This document shows positions 13,001-24,572 of a DNA stretch of 64,000 nucleotides, in pieces. Made by a program: the position numbers and the translations under genes. The notes below the pieces were generated by a model that was given only the letters and a program-made list of their open reading frames with translations, was not told the DNA's origin and made no database searches. Source of the stretch: Neospora caninum Liverpool (Eukaryota; Apicomplexa; Conoidasida; Eucoccidiorida; Sarcocystidae); contig NC_018385.1 of the NCBI RefSeq assembly GCF_000208865.1, positions 1,346,724 through 1,410,723 of the forward strand, read 5' to 3'. The stretch's first letter is position 1. Each line of letters opens with the position of its first letter.

Positions 13001-16000
13001 GAGCAACGAGTCCGGCGAAATCTTTGCGCGGTTCACACGCCTTGTCCAGCGGAACCTCCACATCATCTTCACCATGAACCCTGCGAACCCGGAGTTCTAC
13101 AACCGCCAGGCGACCTCTCCGGCTTTGTTCAACCGCTGCGTCATCGACTGGTTCGGCGACTGGAACGAACGCGCCATGCTCGAAGTCGCAAAGGCGTTCA
13201 CCTCACCCATCCTCCTCCCTCCCGAAGGCTTCGAACCGGACGCGGCTGTCGGTGTGAATATCGAGGCCGTCGAAAACAAAAAAACCGAAACGGGCGAAGA
13301 CGCCTCAGGTACGCGCTCGCGGCGCGGAGCCGACACACTCTGGGGATCGCGTCGCTGTTAAGCACACGACGCGAATTCCTCCCAGAAACAGGGAAGAGAA
13401 ACACGTGGAAAACACACGCGGAAAGGACGCTTGCCGCTGTCGATGTCGACTTCTCTCTGCGGCTAGGTCTCGTGGATGTCTGTCGCGTTTTCGCGTATTC
13501 TGCCCATCTTTCGGATGTCAAACTTCCCGACTGGAGTCTAGGTTTTTTGAGGTCGGGACGGCACGCGGGTTCGCCGACGTGTGGGAGTTGCCGTGCTGCC
13601 TTTTCATTCGTGGTCAAGAGGCGTGCGTTTTTTCAAGGCTCCTTTGAACCTGAAGTCCATCCTACCTTTTGAACCCCGAGCCGTTTCCCGTGTGCGCTTT
13701 CTGTGGCGATTTCAGGACCGGTGGATGTGGACGACGAGGCGCGCCGCGTGCGTCTAGCGACGTCGATCGTCGCGTTTCACGCGGCAGTGGCACTGAACAA
13801 TAAGAAGTTGCAGCGGGCGGGGAAGAAGAGCAATTGGATGACGCCCCGCGACTTCCTCGACTTTCTGCACCACTTTGTGAATCTCGTCGGCGAGAAGGCG
13901 GACGCAACTGGCGAGCAGCAGCGGCACTTGCAGGCCGGTCTCCAGACGCTGCGCGTGGCTGAGGAGCAAGTCGCGGAGATGCGCACCGAGCTGACGGAGA
14001 AGGAGAGTGTGTTGACGGAGAAGAACGAGGAGGCAGAGAAGAAGATGGGCCAGATGGTTGAGCAGCAGGCGGAGGCGGAGGAGAAGAAGCGGGGCGCGGA
14101 GCAGTTGGCCCGGAAGCTGGACGAGCAGACGGGTGTGATTGAGGAGCGTCGCCAAGTGGTGCAGAAGCAACTCGCGGAGGTCGAGCCGCTGCTTCAGGAG
14201 GCCGCGGAAGCGGTGACGAACATTCCGAAGAAGAGTCTCGACGAGCTCAAGTCGATGGCGAATCCGCCGGCGATGGCGAAGATCGCAGTCGAGGCGGTCG
14301 CGCTGTTGATCACCGACGCAGGCGAGAAGCCGCTGAGTTGGGAGGACGCGCGGAAGGTGTTGAAGAACCAGGACTTCATCACCAAGGTCGTGAACTTTGA
14401 CTGCAGCTGCGTGTCGCCGGCGACGCGCAGGTGCGTCCAGTCCAAGTTCATCCACGGCGGCGAGTGGGACCTCGAGAAGATCAATCGCGCGAGCAAGGCG
14501 GCCGGGCCACTCGCCAAGTGGGTCGAGAGCAGCGTGGCGTTCGTGACGATTTCCGAGCAGGTGGATCCGCTCCAGAAGGAGATCGAAGTGCTCGAGGTCG
14601 AGGCGTTGAAGAACAAGGAGGAACTGCTCCAGCAGCAAGACTTGATCGGGCAACTCGAGGCGAAGCTCCAGCAGTACAAGAAGGACTACGCGCAGCTGAT
14701 CAGTCAGGTCCAGCTGATCAAGCGCGAGATGGAAGACGTCCAGAAGAAGTGCGCGCGCTCCATGCGCCTCCTGCAGAACCTCGGGTCGGAGAAAGGCCGC
14801 TGGCTGGAGCAGTCCGACGCGCTGTGCCAGGCGGGATTCACGTTCATCGGCGACTCGCTGCTCGCTGCAGCCTTCTGCGCGTACCTAGGCTTCTTCGAGT
14901 ACGCGCATCGGCAGCGGCTGCTCGACGAGTGGCAACAAATCCTCAAAGTCGAGCGCGTCCGGTTCTGCGCAGACCTCTCGTACGTCGACTTCCTCTCACT
15001 GCCCTCGGAGCGCCTGCAGTGGGTCGCCTGCGGGCTGCCGCCCGACGACTTGTCGATTCAAAACGCGATCATTCTCAAGCGCTTCCTGCGCTACCCGCTG
15101 GTCATCGACCCGGCGGGACAGGCAACGAACTTCCTCACGCACTTGATGGCGGCGAAGAAGCTGACAAAGACGTCCTTCACGGATCAGAACTTCCTCAAAG
15201 CCCTGGAGGCGGCTCTGCGCTTCGGAACCACCCTGCTGGTCCAAGACGTGGAGAAGGTCGACCCGATCCTGAATTCGGTGCTGAACCGCGAGACGCACAA
15301 ACTCGGCGGCCGCGAACTGATCACGGTCGGCGACGCCGAAATCGACTTGTCGCCCGCGTTCATGCTCTTCCTCGCGACTCGAGACCCGACGGCGCAGTTC
15401 ACGCCCGACCTCTGCAGTCGCGTGACGATCGTGAACTTCACGCTCACGCCCTCGTCGCTGGTGAACCAGTGTCTGAACTTGATTCTAAAGAGCGAACGCC
15501 CCGATGTCGACAAACGCCGCACAGACATGCTCAAACTCCAGGGCGAATTCAAAGTGAAGATCCGCGAACTCGAAGACGGCCTCCTCCAGGCGCTCTCCAA
15601 CGTGAAAGGCAACATCCTCGACGACGACGCCGTCCTCGCAACCATGGAAAACCTCAAACAGCAAGCTGCAGAAGTCGAACGAGAAGCTGCGCGCACCGAA
15701 GACGTCATGGCGGAAGTCGAAAAAACCAGCAACATGTACCTCGTCTGGGCCCTCGCCGCCGGACGAATCTACTTCATGCTCCTCAACCTCTCGTGCATCT
15801 CCTTTCTCTACCAATACGACCTACGGTTCTTCCTCAGTAAGCTAAGGCCGCCAGAAACCTCTCCCCTCCGAAAACCTCTCCAAACCTCACGGAAATGCTG
15901 CACAGTTATGTACATACAGTTATGTATAAATACGTATTCATATATACATATATATATATATATATATATGTGGGCACTGTATGAATATGTAGATAGGTCG

Positions 16001-19000
16001 ATGGTAGATTTGCGATGTGCATTTGCGGCAACGGGAGAAGACCCCAGATTTTGTGGTTGCGTAAAAGGTGGCGATGCCTATCGTCAAAGTATATATATAT
16101 ATATATATATATGCATATGTATATACATGCATGCATATGCATGCATACACATGTATATATGTATATATATATATATATATGTGCACATGTGCGTGTGTGT
16201 GTGAAATGTAGATATTTTGGACGACACGCTGCGTCACCCAGATCTGGAGAAGGTGGGTTCGAGTGACTACGCGGCGCGTTTGGAGTTTTTGATGGAGAAG
16301 CTTTTTAGCACGGCGTATCAGCGTTTGGCGCCGGGTCTGCGCTACAGCGATCGCCTGGTGGTCGGCTTGGAGATGGCGCACATTCGCGCGGAGATCGACT
16401 TGAAGGCGTCCATTTGGAGCGCCGAGATGCAGCTGCTGTTGGCGGGGACGATTTTGAAGGGGAAGGCGGACGGGGAGGCCGGGGACGAGTCTCCGGCGGA
16501 GAAGCGCGACGAGGAGCGGCGCGAGTGGAAGGACGACTTGGACGGGGGGATCAACGCGGAGCAGATGAAGGCGCTGCAGAAGCTGTCGCTTTTGCCCTTT
16601 TTCGCGGGCCTGGAGAGACAGATGGGGGAGCACCGCGACGCGTTCAAGGCCATGCTCTCGAGTCCGGAACCCGAGAAGCTGGTTCCGAGCGGCGTCCTTG
16701 CTGCGGAGTCGGACGACGACGGCGTCTTTGGGGTCGGCGGGAAGATGACGAAGGCCAAGTGGCTGCGGCAGCTGCGGGAGATTCTTTTGGTCCGAGCGCT
16801 GAGGCCAGATCGCGTCAGTCTGCTGCTCGCCGCACTCGTGGAGGCTGTGCTGGGCGAGAACTTCTTGACGGTTCCGGAGCTGACGCAGGCCGCGTTCTAC
16901 GACTTGATTCAGACCCAGGCCGGGGCAGCTGTCCCCGTCGCGCTCGTCTCGTCTCCTGGGTTCGATCCGAGCTTGAAAGTTACGGCGCTGGCTGCAGCCT
17001 ACAACCAACCCCTCACCTCGATTGCGATGGGAAGCAAAGAAGGTTTCCTGCTCGCCGAGAAGGCGATCGGCCAGGCGTCTCGCCAAGGCCACTGGGTCCT
17101 CTTCAAGAACGTCCACCTGTCCACCAAGTGGCTGCAGGGACTGGAGAAGCAGTTGTACCGCATGCAGGGCGTCCACTCGAACTTCCGCATCTTCTTGACC
17201 ATGGAAGCGACACCGGCGCTTCCCCTCAACCTTATGCGCGTCTCCTACACCTTTGTCTTCGAGCCGCCGTCCGGCGTCAAGGCGTCATTGCTCCGGTCCT
17301 ACGCCACGATGAACGCAGAAAGCGCCGGCAGTGCGGCGAAGAAAGGCCTCGCCAGTCCCGACCCCGGCGTCTCCGTGGGGAAACCGCCGCTCGTGGCGCG
17401 AAGCAGACTCCAGTTCCTGCTCGCCTTCCTGCATGCAGTCGTGCTGGAGAGACGCCGATACGCGCCAGTCGGCTGGTGCAAGAAGTACGAGTTCTCTGAC
17501 GCGGACCAAGTCTGTGCGCTGAAAATCATCAACTCGTGGGTCGACGCCGTCGCCGCAGTTGGGAAAGGCGCACCTGGAGACAAAATGATGGCCGAGTTCA
17601 TCGCCCCCGAGAGACTGCCATGGGAGGCTATTCGCACCCTCCTCAAGCAAGTCTGCTACGGAGGCAGACTCGACAACCCCGTGGACCAAAAGTGAGCGTT
17701 TCGGCGGGAGCAAAACAGGAAACGCGAGAACACCAGCGAGAGAGGGAAAAGGGAGGACGCGAGAACAAAAACAATGGGGGAGTCAGCTGTGCACGGAGAC
17801 GCGCGAACTCTGGCGGGGATCGAGAGGGGAACCCCGGGAGTCACGGGTGGGCGGAAGCGACGGCGCGAGACACGCAGTGCGTGGCGGGCGCATGCCTGGT
17901 GACGAGAGGTGCTGCGGCGCGGGGTACAGGGACGGATGAAAAAAGGGAACGAACTGGGAGAGCAACACAGGCTTTGCGCCTCCGGAACACGCAGGATGTT
18001 CGCGCCGCGAACCGAAAAGACGAGGCAGGTTCTGCCTTGTCCGGGGCTCTAGGGAGAGTCTCATTCCCGTTTTTTCTCTTCTCGTTTTATCTTTTCCGTC
18101 TTCCCTTTTCAATTTCTCTGCAGAATCTTGAGTTCGCTGGTCGACTATTTGTTCCAGCCGGCGGCCTTTGACGCGTCGTTCCCGCTGAACATCATGGCGG
18201 AGAGTGAAGAGACGGGGTCGGACTCGTTGTCCGTGCCGCAGCTGCTGACAGCCCCAGACCTCTTCAAGCAGCCGTCAGCGTACGAGGCGTGGGCGGACCA
18301 GCTATGGAGCGTGGACAGCCCGACCTGGCTGGGCTTTTCTGCGCATGCGGAGCGTCTCCTGGCGTCGCGTCAGTCGCTCGCAGCCGTCGGCTCCTGGGCC
18401 GCAGTGCTGTTGCGCGGTAACGAAGAGGCGCACGATTTCCAGGCGATCGCCGTGCAGGGTAGCGTGGCGCCTGGCGCGCGCCAGCAGACTCGAGGGCGGG
18501 GAGACGAAGCGAGTCTCTCGGCGCAGCTGACGAGTCAGATGTCTTCCGAGATGGCCGGCGCCGGCGGAAGTTCCTGGCTCTCGGATCTCTTGCCTGGCGT
18601 CCAGGCGATGGTGAACATGCTGCCGGAAGCGGTCCCGGACATGCGGCGCACCGAAGAAACGGTCAAGGATCCGATGTTCCGGTGCTTCGAGCGCGAAACG
18701 ACGGTCGCCAGACGGTGGGCCCATTTCCGGAAACGGTTCACAGCGGGAAGAGAGAAACACGCGAGGAGAAGAGCCGGGCGTGTTTTGGGGACAGAGAGAC
18801 GGAGAAACCCAAAACGGGAAAGTTCAGGGGCGTGTGCGGGCTCGAGTTTTCGGTTGGCGGATTGGGGACCGGTGGGTGTCGACGTGAAGGGGCGCTGTGG
18901 TGGCGTGCGTCCGTGTCTTTGTCGTCTGCGGTCTGCTGTCCTGCGCGACTCGGCCCGTTCGGCGCATGTGGCCCTGAGCCCCGCGTGCATGCTGGCTGTG

Positions 19001-20519
19001 CGTGGTCTGTGCAGGCTGTTGGCGACGATCCACGACGCGCTCGCGCAGCTGGTTCTTGTCTGCCAAGGCGAGGCGAAGTTGACGAACGCGCTGCGCGACC
19101 TCGCACAACACATCAGTTCGTCGGAGGTGCCTCCGGAATGGAAGAACGTCTTCACGTCGGCTCCGGAGTTGACGCTCGCGGAGTGGATCGAAGACTTCAG
19201 TCGGCGGCTGAAGCACTTGATGCTGGTGGCGCAGAGCTTCGGACCGAACGCGATCGAAGACGCCCCCAAGCGGATGAAGCCGGAGGAACTGAGCGCTGCG
19301 CTGAGTCGCCAGTCGGACGGCGGCGAACTCACGCAGCGACGCGTCTGGCTGGGAGGGCTCTTGTATCCGTCCGCGTATTTAACTGCCTCGCGCCAAGCTG
19401 TGGCGCAAGCAAAGGGATGGTCTCTCGACGACTTGGCCATGGAAGTCCAAATCGGGGTCGGCGAGCCTCAAGATGACCAGTCTTTCGTCATCACCGGCGT
19501 GACTGTCGAAGGAGCTGCGTGGGACACGCAAGGAAAGGTAAGGAGGAACCTTGAGAAAACGAGACTTGGCCATAATGACACGTGCGTTTCCAAAAAGGTT
19601 CTTCTTTCTCCCGTGCAAACACGAGGGGTTCTTACGAATACTCAAGTTTTTCAATATGCATTCTCGTCGCAAATATTAATCGAAGGGGGATTTAAAATGG
19701 AAACCTCTACTTTCTGGAAAACCAATTTCCCGGACACGTTTCGGAAATCAAAAATGTATTGCTGAGAGGCTGTCCTCACCGCCTTGCGAGTTTGGTGTGC
19801 AAAATGTTTCGAAGGCTCGCGCGATTGACGCCAACAATTCTAATCCTCAGATTGTATCAGCACCTCCATCGCCCTGTGTAGACTCAACGCCTGGTCATAC
19901 GTGCTGTCCTCTCTCTGTAGAGGTGTTGTTTTACTTTGGTGTACGGCTGCGTATATATGTTTATCAATGGTCACGATGGAGAGTGTTGCGAGTTGAACAG
20001 GGGCTATGCTTTTGTCGTCTTTCTGTCTGCTCCATTCAGTGTCTAACTTTGACAGAGAGCCTGAAGGCTTCTTTGCCGCCCGTGGCGATTCGATGGTGGC
20101 ACAAGGACGAGGGTCCGAAAATGGTCTTCTCAAATCAGACGCCCTTGGATGTTCCACTCTTCCTCAACCACTCGAGAGCGTAAGACATGAACACGATAAG
20201 TTCTATACTTTTTACAGGTTTTCCCCGTTCCCGGGGTTTCTGTATCAACACACAGACCCTTGCGTAGGTGCTTATATGCTGAGCAGACGCAGATGCAGTT
20301 CTAGTTGTGCGAGAGATAATATGTTGACGCGTTTCGGCGGTATTTTAAGAGCTTTGTCAACGGATTCTTCTTCGCAAAGGGTATAAACACTGTTTTGCTT
20401 TCTGTGTGTGTATATACAGAGAACTGGTGGCCTTCTGCAAGCTTCCATTCCCCCGCGATGTTTGCTCCGACGTCTGGGTGCAGCGCGGCACGTCTCTCTT
20501 CTTATGGAGTGACTTGTAA
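513..20519 (+). CDS. Cytoplasmic dynein-1 heavy chain (5'-partial, 22 exons)
   Basis: This is the motor subunit of the minus-end-directed microtubule motor. Exons by splice signals and phase: 513-807, 1128-1336, 1784-2953, 3237-3611, 3890-4152, 4440-4907, 5229-5386, 5860-5964, 6224-6435, 7187-8068, 8294-9010, 9212-9439, 10372-10578, 10946-11317, 11818-12278, 12443-13308, 13716-15836, 16212-17691, 18124-18714, 19015-19537, 20058-20179, 20420-20519 (TAA). They total 3,975 codons, all in phase. The order is tail ([14 protein letters not shown]), linker ([12 protein letters not shown]), AAA1 ([28 protein letters not shown]), AAA2 (GPVGTGKS, 7871-7894), AAA3 (GPPGSGKT, about 10471; FCDECNLP), AAA4 (GASGAGKT, 12681-12704; FILDESNAL), the stalk coiled coils with the microtubule-binding tip (about 13.85-14.85 kb), AAA5 ([11 protein letters not shown]), AAA6 and the C-terminal domain. 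ESVKALG after the AAA1 P-loop, with FNCDE, marks the cytoplasmic dynein-1 class rather than axonemal. The small last two exons are the least certain. A Ser/Asp/Glu-rich insertion lies in the first exon (about 650-710). Confidence 0.96.
5387..5859 (+). repeat. Polypyrimidine (CT-rich) tract in a dynein intron
   Basis: The intron between exons 5229-5386 and 5860-5964 is filled from about 5391 to 5660 by almost pure C/T on the + strand, built from imperfect CTCTCTTCTCTC and CATCCCTCTCCTCT units. The opposite strand is purine-only over the same length. Long mirror-like homopurine/homopyrimidine tracts can in general form triplex DNA. Here the tract also makes long spurious frames of Ser/Leu on + and Arg/Glu/Lys on -. 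Confidence 0.9.
7011..7121. repeat. TA/CATA microsatellite cluster in a dynein intron
   Basis: Near-perfect TA-dinucleotide runs (about 7011-7060 and 7099-7121) lie in the intron before exon 7187-8068. Similar runs occur in other dynein introns near 1540-1561, 3131-3160, 6068-6140, 8172-8243, 9479-9506, 15948-15970 and 16088-16182. They give short Tyr/Ile-rich frames with no coding value. Confidence 0.9.
9571..10181. repeat. 61-bp minisatellite, 10 copies, in a dynein intron
   Basis: Ten head-to-tail copies of a 61-bp unit start at 9571, 9632, 9693, 9754, 9815, 9876, 9937, 9998, 10059 and 10120. Each begins TGGAATAAACACAAACATAC and ends AAATGTGCATA. Copies are almost identical; the main variation is one T/C position in CTCTT(T/C)CCATATAG, which reads T C T C C T T C C C along the array. 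The array lies inside the intron 9440-10371, so it is not coding for dynein. Because 61 is not a multiple of three, each reading frame cycles through all three phases of the unit. Confidence 0.97.
15937..16190. repeat. TA and ATGCATGC-type simple repeats in a dynein intron
   Basis: The intron 15837-16211 carries three TA-rich blocks separated by alternating CATATGCATG-type sequence around 16110-16160. It separates the AAA5/AAA6 coding exon from the exon opening with the segment [16 protein letters not shown]. It looks like ordinary coccidian intronic simple sequence. Confidence 0.85.
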
Positions 20520-22199
20520 CACGTTTGCTCTTTTTGTTTGCGAAGAACAGTATGTGGGATAGCGTGTAAATTTAGCTATTAATGTGTCTTTATGTGTATG
20601 TATTCCGGGAGCACAGCCAGAAATGACACAGTAGGATAAGGGTCAAGAAGCTATTTTTCTATTTGTTTTCCTATTGCCGTAGGCGGCAGTTCGAGATGCA
20701 ACCTGAAGAAAAGGCACTGAGCTCGTGCTTCGTGTAATTATTTCATGCTTTTTCCTCTCTTTCGTCGAGGATGCTGCAAGGCGCGGGTGTACGTGTTCAC
20801 GAGAAAGCAGCTGTTCTGCTTGGCATATTTAGCGTCCCTTTCAGGCAGGAGAAATACGCGAAACCCATACACAAACGGTCTCAGCATATGAGAAAAAAGT
20901 GCCGGTAGCCGGCGACACTCCAGAACTCCTGTAGTGTCCTGGTCTCTACATGCCTTACTTTTTGCCTAACAGAGCCAGGCGTGCTGCCTACAGTTGCTCT
21001 GGGGAGGCAAAGACAATATGGATAGCCTCGAAGGCCGATCGATGCGCACGTAATTTTTACGTACAGAAACAGATGGGCACAAATCCAGGCCAGCTAACCT
21101 AGCGACAGCGCATCTGTCAGTAAGCATTCCATTCTCTAGATGCACTTTAAGGGAACAAACATGTATCACGTGGTTGTATGTCTGCCCAGACAAACTGAGC
21201 CAGGGTTGGTGTCACCGGCATTCGATTCCCTCCCTCTACATCTACTCTTTTGCTGTCCGATGCGGACTCGCCGCCTACTCAGCCGTTAACCTGTGCTGCA
21301 GCTTCAACACGAAACGGTATCGGTAGGGCCACGATCGAGTATTCGAGGCAGTCTGCTCAGAACTGGCCCACTCTTAGTCTACTCCGTTTCTGAATTTCAG
21401 TCTTTCACATAAAGCACCTGATGTATACAAAGACGAGTGCTCTCCCTCAAGCAATACTTCACGCGAGGTCCTGTGTTCATGTAAACCAGGAGACCAATAC
21501 GTGGGCGTAAGGCGAGCGTGTCCCCACAAAAAGACAACATGCACGAGCGTTTGAGTGTCAGACTCTGTGGAACTGTTGATGTGTTCCAGTCACGCTTTAG
21601 AGGTAAAATGCGCATCCTTGGGAGCTGGACAAGGGGACCGTCGCTAGACACCGGAGGGTAACTGAGCGGGAATCGTACCTTCAATTTGGCACAGGTGACA
21701 ACCTCACCCGGAAAGAAAGACGAAGATTTGGACACCCCTCTGACCCTGGAATGAAACCAGACACCCTGGTGGGTCAGAACGATATGTATTCAGCTTCAAG
21801 AATTGGGGAACTCACAAGAGACGAGACAAGCGAGTGCTCTGGTACTACCCTCGCAGTTCGTCACGAAAAAATTCGATTCTCCCTTATAAAACAAATTGAA
21901 CGCAATCATAACAAAGGTGCCCCGGTTATCTTTCACTTTTAACCTGGCATAAAAGGCCCTTGTTCGCACAACCGCCAGTCTAGAGAACAATCGCCAGTAA
22001 AAACGTTCATCGTTCAACCTTTGTCGTAGCTTCTGACCGCCACACATGCGCCACTCGTCCACTAAGTGGTTTCGATTGCATTCGGCAACTGAATGACAAG
22101 CGAAGACAAAGTGCAGAGGTTGAGTCTTCATATGCTGCCCACCGATGACGCGCACACAGGGACTGCGAGGAATGCCACAAAGCCGTATTACTCTATTGC
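20520..22199. other. Convergent intergenic region (dynein / pseudokinase)
   Basis: This stretch lies between the stop codons of the + strand dynein gene and the - strand ROPK-like gene, so it should contain both 3' untranslated regions. The open frames here are short (under 140 codons), of mixed composition, and have no recognisable domain. No repeat array was seen. Confidence 0.6.
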
Positions 22200-24572
22200 T
22201 CACGCATCTTCTACTACCTTAAAGAAGTTGTGTTCGTTCACCAGTTTCCGTGCTGTCCACCTCATTTCAAGAACGGGATCCAGTAACAGCTTTACCATGC
22301 TCATGAGTTGCAATTTCGCCCCAGTCAAAGCCTGGCAGGAGGCGTCGAATTTTTCACGTTTCACTCCCACTATAACTTGACGGTAAAACTGCTCTGTCGC
22401 CGTTTCCCACGGCATCTCCGCGGCAAATCCCGCGAACACCTGCCCGAGATCCCAGGCAGACTTTTCAAATCCACACAAAAGGCGAAAGAGCAACTGGCCC
22501 AAATTCCACGAATCCAAGGCCTCGCTCGCCGGCAGCTGAGTGCCCAGGCCGAAGATAGTCCGGACGCGTTCCGGCTCGCACTGTGTGGGATGTATGTTCG
22601 CTTTTTCAGCCAGAGGACTCCCAGATGGCATAAGAACAGAGAAGTCTGCGAGTGCAGCCTCTCCTGTTGTTCTCTTGATGACAATACTGGAGGCTCGGAT
22701 GTTGCCGTGAACAAAGCCACTCTGGTGGAGGGATGCAACCGTTGTAACAAGCTTGTGAAAGAGATATTTCAATGCGTTCTCAGAGAAAGCATTGCGAGAC
22801 AACGATGCTAAGCTGGGTCCGATCAATGGGAAGAGGAGAAAATCGGTAACGACCATAAGTTGGTGACCTTCAAGCCCGTCGTACTGGGGATCCACCAAAT
22901 TTGTGCCTAGCAACTGGCTTCCCTCCCCGCTTCTGGCACTCAATTTGTAAGTGCCTAGACTGGCAACGAGGCCTTTTTGCCACAAGTCGCTGACGGGCCC
23001 TGCCTTTGTACGCAGCAATCTGTTTCCGGCTTCTTCTTTTTTCAGTCGCTTATGGGCGGCTTGAAGAGCAGCCGGAGGCGCGCCATCCATTAACGCCACT
23101 TCTCTGAAGAAAAATTTCGCCGCGAAAGTTGAACCTGTTGTTTTTTCAATGAGCTCAGTTACGATTCCTGTGGTTCCGGAACCTAGGAACATCCCGCGCA
23201 TAAAAAGCCGCGTGCTCCCATCTGGGGCGGAAACCGAATAACTTGCCTTCGGAGGAATCAGACGGTCGAAGCTCTGTGATATCGCTTGATTCCCAGACGA
23301 GAGCAGGCTCGAAGGAGGAACCGCAGACGCTGGCGTGCTTATCTGCAGGAAGGCTCTCCAGTTCTGTGCTGCAGAATGGGGTTGCCGATGGAGTGGAGTC
23401 TGAGCGGGAAATTGTGGTGCCTCAGGCAACATCCTTGGTTGCATCGTCCGTGGATCAGGTAACTGATTGCCAGGGAAAGCTGCACGGGGCTCAGGCCTTG
23501 CTGGCAACGGCTTCTGTACAGTGGATGCAGTTTGCGGTGAGCCCCCCCCGACAACAGCAGCAAGAAAACGTTGGCCTTGTCTAAGTTCCGATCTCCTCAC
23601 ACTTGAACAGGCACAAGGTTCTACCCACGGCCGAGGCAATGGCGGTTTCGTGCCTTCTGGCAGGGTTTTGCTTGCCTTGGCTGCAGGCGGGGTGTGCGAA
23701 TCTACGTTCTTCGACGCCGATGGCAAGGACCCTAGGCCTGTGGGCGCGGCGGCGCTGAGCGCCCGAGGTGAATACGGCAGCGGAGGTGGCAAGAATGGTG
23801 GGTTTGCTCTGTCGATTCTAGCACCCGTAGACGGTTCCCCATCTCGTGTATGAGGAAGGGGCTCAGAATGGGGTAATGAATCAATGTCAGGGTCTTCTAG
23901 CTGAAAAGGGCCGAAGCCTCCGGGATCGCCCCTGTAATTACGAGGAGCCGGAGAGTAAGGTCGTGGTACACGAGCGAATGGAGATAGAGGCGCTTGTGCG
24001 ACCAGTCGCTGCTGAACTCGTGGACCAAACGGCTCAAAAGCGTCCATTCCAGCACGCGGAACTCTGGTGAATGGAGGGCCGGCCGCTACAGGTCCACCCG
24101 GCTGAGGGCTTCGTCGGTGTGCATAGGGAAATCCGCCAGTTTGGCGGCGCATAGGGCCTCCTCGGCTACGGGGAGCACGCGCCTGAGCAGTGTTCGTTAC
24201 CCGATTTCGGGAAGGAGGCGCGGGTGACTGCCCCCTTGTGCGTTGGGCGTGGTGTGGACTCCGAGAGAACAGGGGAAGTGTGCCCGCTATTTGAAGCCAA
24301 GAGGGGAGGGGTTCGCCCGCTATTTGCTTTTCGTTGCGTTTCCCACCGTCTTCCGCTGATGCGCCTAAAGTAGCAGCTTCTGTCTTTTCAGTCGCAATTG
24401 AGGTTGCACTGCTACCGAGCAAGCGTTGAGCGCTGTAGCGATGCGGCGGCAAGGAGCTGTGCGCAACTGCTCTGACATCACCAAAGTATAACGGCAACAG
24501 AAGTGTCAAAAATAGAACGGAGTGCCGAGCCTGTTCCATTCTGCGGGCATGGCGTTTCACACCGCGATACAT
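22200..24572 (-). CDS. Secreted ROPK-family-like pseudokinase
   Basis: A single uninterrupted frame of 790 codons. The ATG at 24539 (codon 12) is the better start, because it opens directly into a signal peptide (MEQARHSVLFLTLLLPLY). A long Pro/Arg/Ser-rich, probably disordered region follows to about residue 450, then a C-terminal kinase fold. Numbering from 24572: Gly-rich loop LGSGTTGIV at 463-471, the AAK lysine at about 486, HGN at 622-624 where active kinases have HRD, ADFS at about 642-645 in place of DFG, and DSWNLG at about 687. Replacement of the catalytic Asp by Asn in the HxN motif predicts an inactive or very weak enzyme. A signal peptide, a bilobed kinase end, no introns and a divergent catalytic loop are typical of coccidian rhoptry/dense-granule ROPK proteins, which act in or on the host cell. 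I cannot assign a specific ROP number. Confidence 0.85.
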   Translation of the reverse strand: MYRGVKRHARRMEQARHSVLFLTLLLPLYFGDVRAVAHSSLPPHRYSAQRLLGSSATSIATEKTEAATLGASAEDGGKRNEKQIAGEPLPSWLQIAGTLPLFSRSPHHAQRTRGQSPAPPSRNRVTNTAQARAPRSRGGPMRRQTGGFPYAHRRSPQPGGPVAAGPPFTRVPRAGMDAFEPFGPRVQQRLVAQAPLSPFARVPRPYSPAPRNYRGDPGGFGPFQLEDPDIDSLPHSEPLPHTRDGEPSTGARIDRANPPFLPPPLPYSPRALSAAAPTGLGSLPSASKNVDSHTPPAAKASKTLPEGTKPPLPRPWVEPCACSSVRRSELRQGQRFLAAVVGGGSPQTASTVQKPLPARPEPRAAFPGNQLPDPRTMQPRMLPEAPQFPAQTPLHRQPHSAAQNWRAFLQISTPASAVPPSSLLSSGNQAISQSFDRLIPPKASYSVSAPDGSTRLFMRGMFLGSGTTGIVTELIEKTTGSTFAAKFFFREVALMDGAPPAALQAAHKRLKKEEAGNRLLRTKAGPVSDLWQKGLVASLGTYKLSARSGEGSQLLGTNLVDPQYDGLEGHQLMVVTDFLLFPLIGPSLASLSRNAFSENALKYLFHKLVTTVASLHQSGFVHGNIRASSIVIKRTTGEAALADFSVLMPSGSPLAEKANIHPTQCEPERVRTIFGLGTQLPASEALDSWNLGQLLFRLLCGFEKSAWDLGQVFAGFAAEMPWETATEQFYRQVIVGVKREKFDASCQALTGAKLQLMSMVKLLLDPVLEMRWTARKLVNEHNFFKVVEDA

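Noticed and set aside
14431..15840. 469-codon + strand frame in a second register over the dynein stalk and AAA5 exon
   Set aside because: Arg/Ala-rich shadow of the dynein exon 13716-15836, whose own frame matches dynein throughout.
15938..17176. 412-codon and similar minus-strand frames across dynein exons (also 2069-2866, 8171-9436, 13754-14653)
   Set aside because: Leu/Arg-rich antisense shadows of dynein exons, extended by Tyr/Ile translation of TA repeats.
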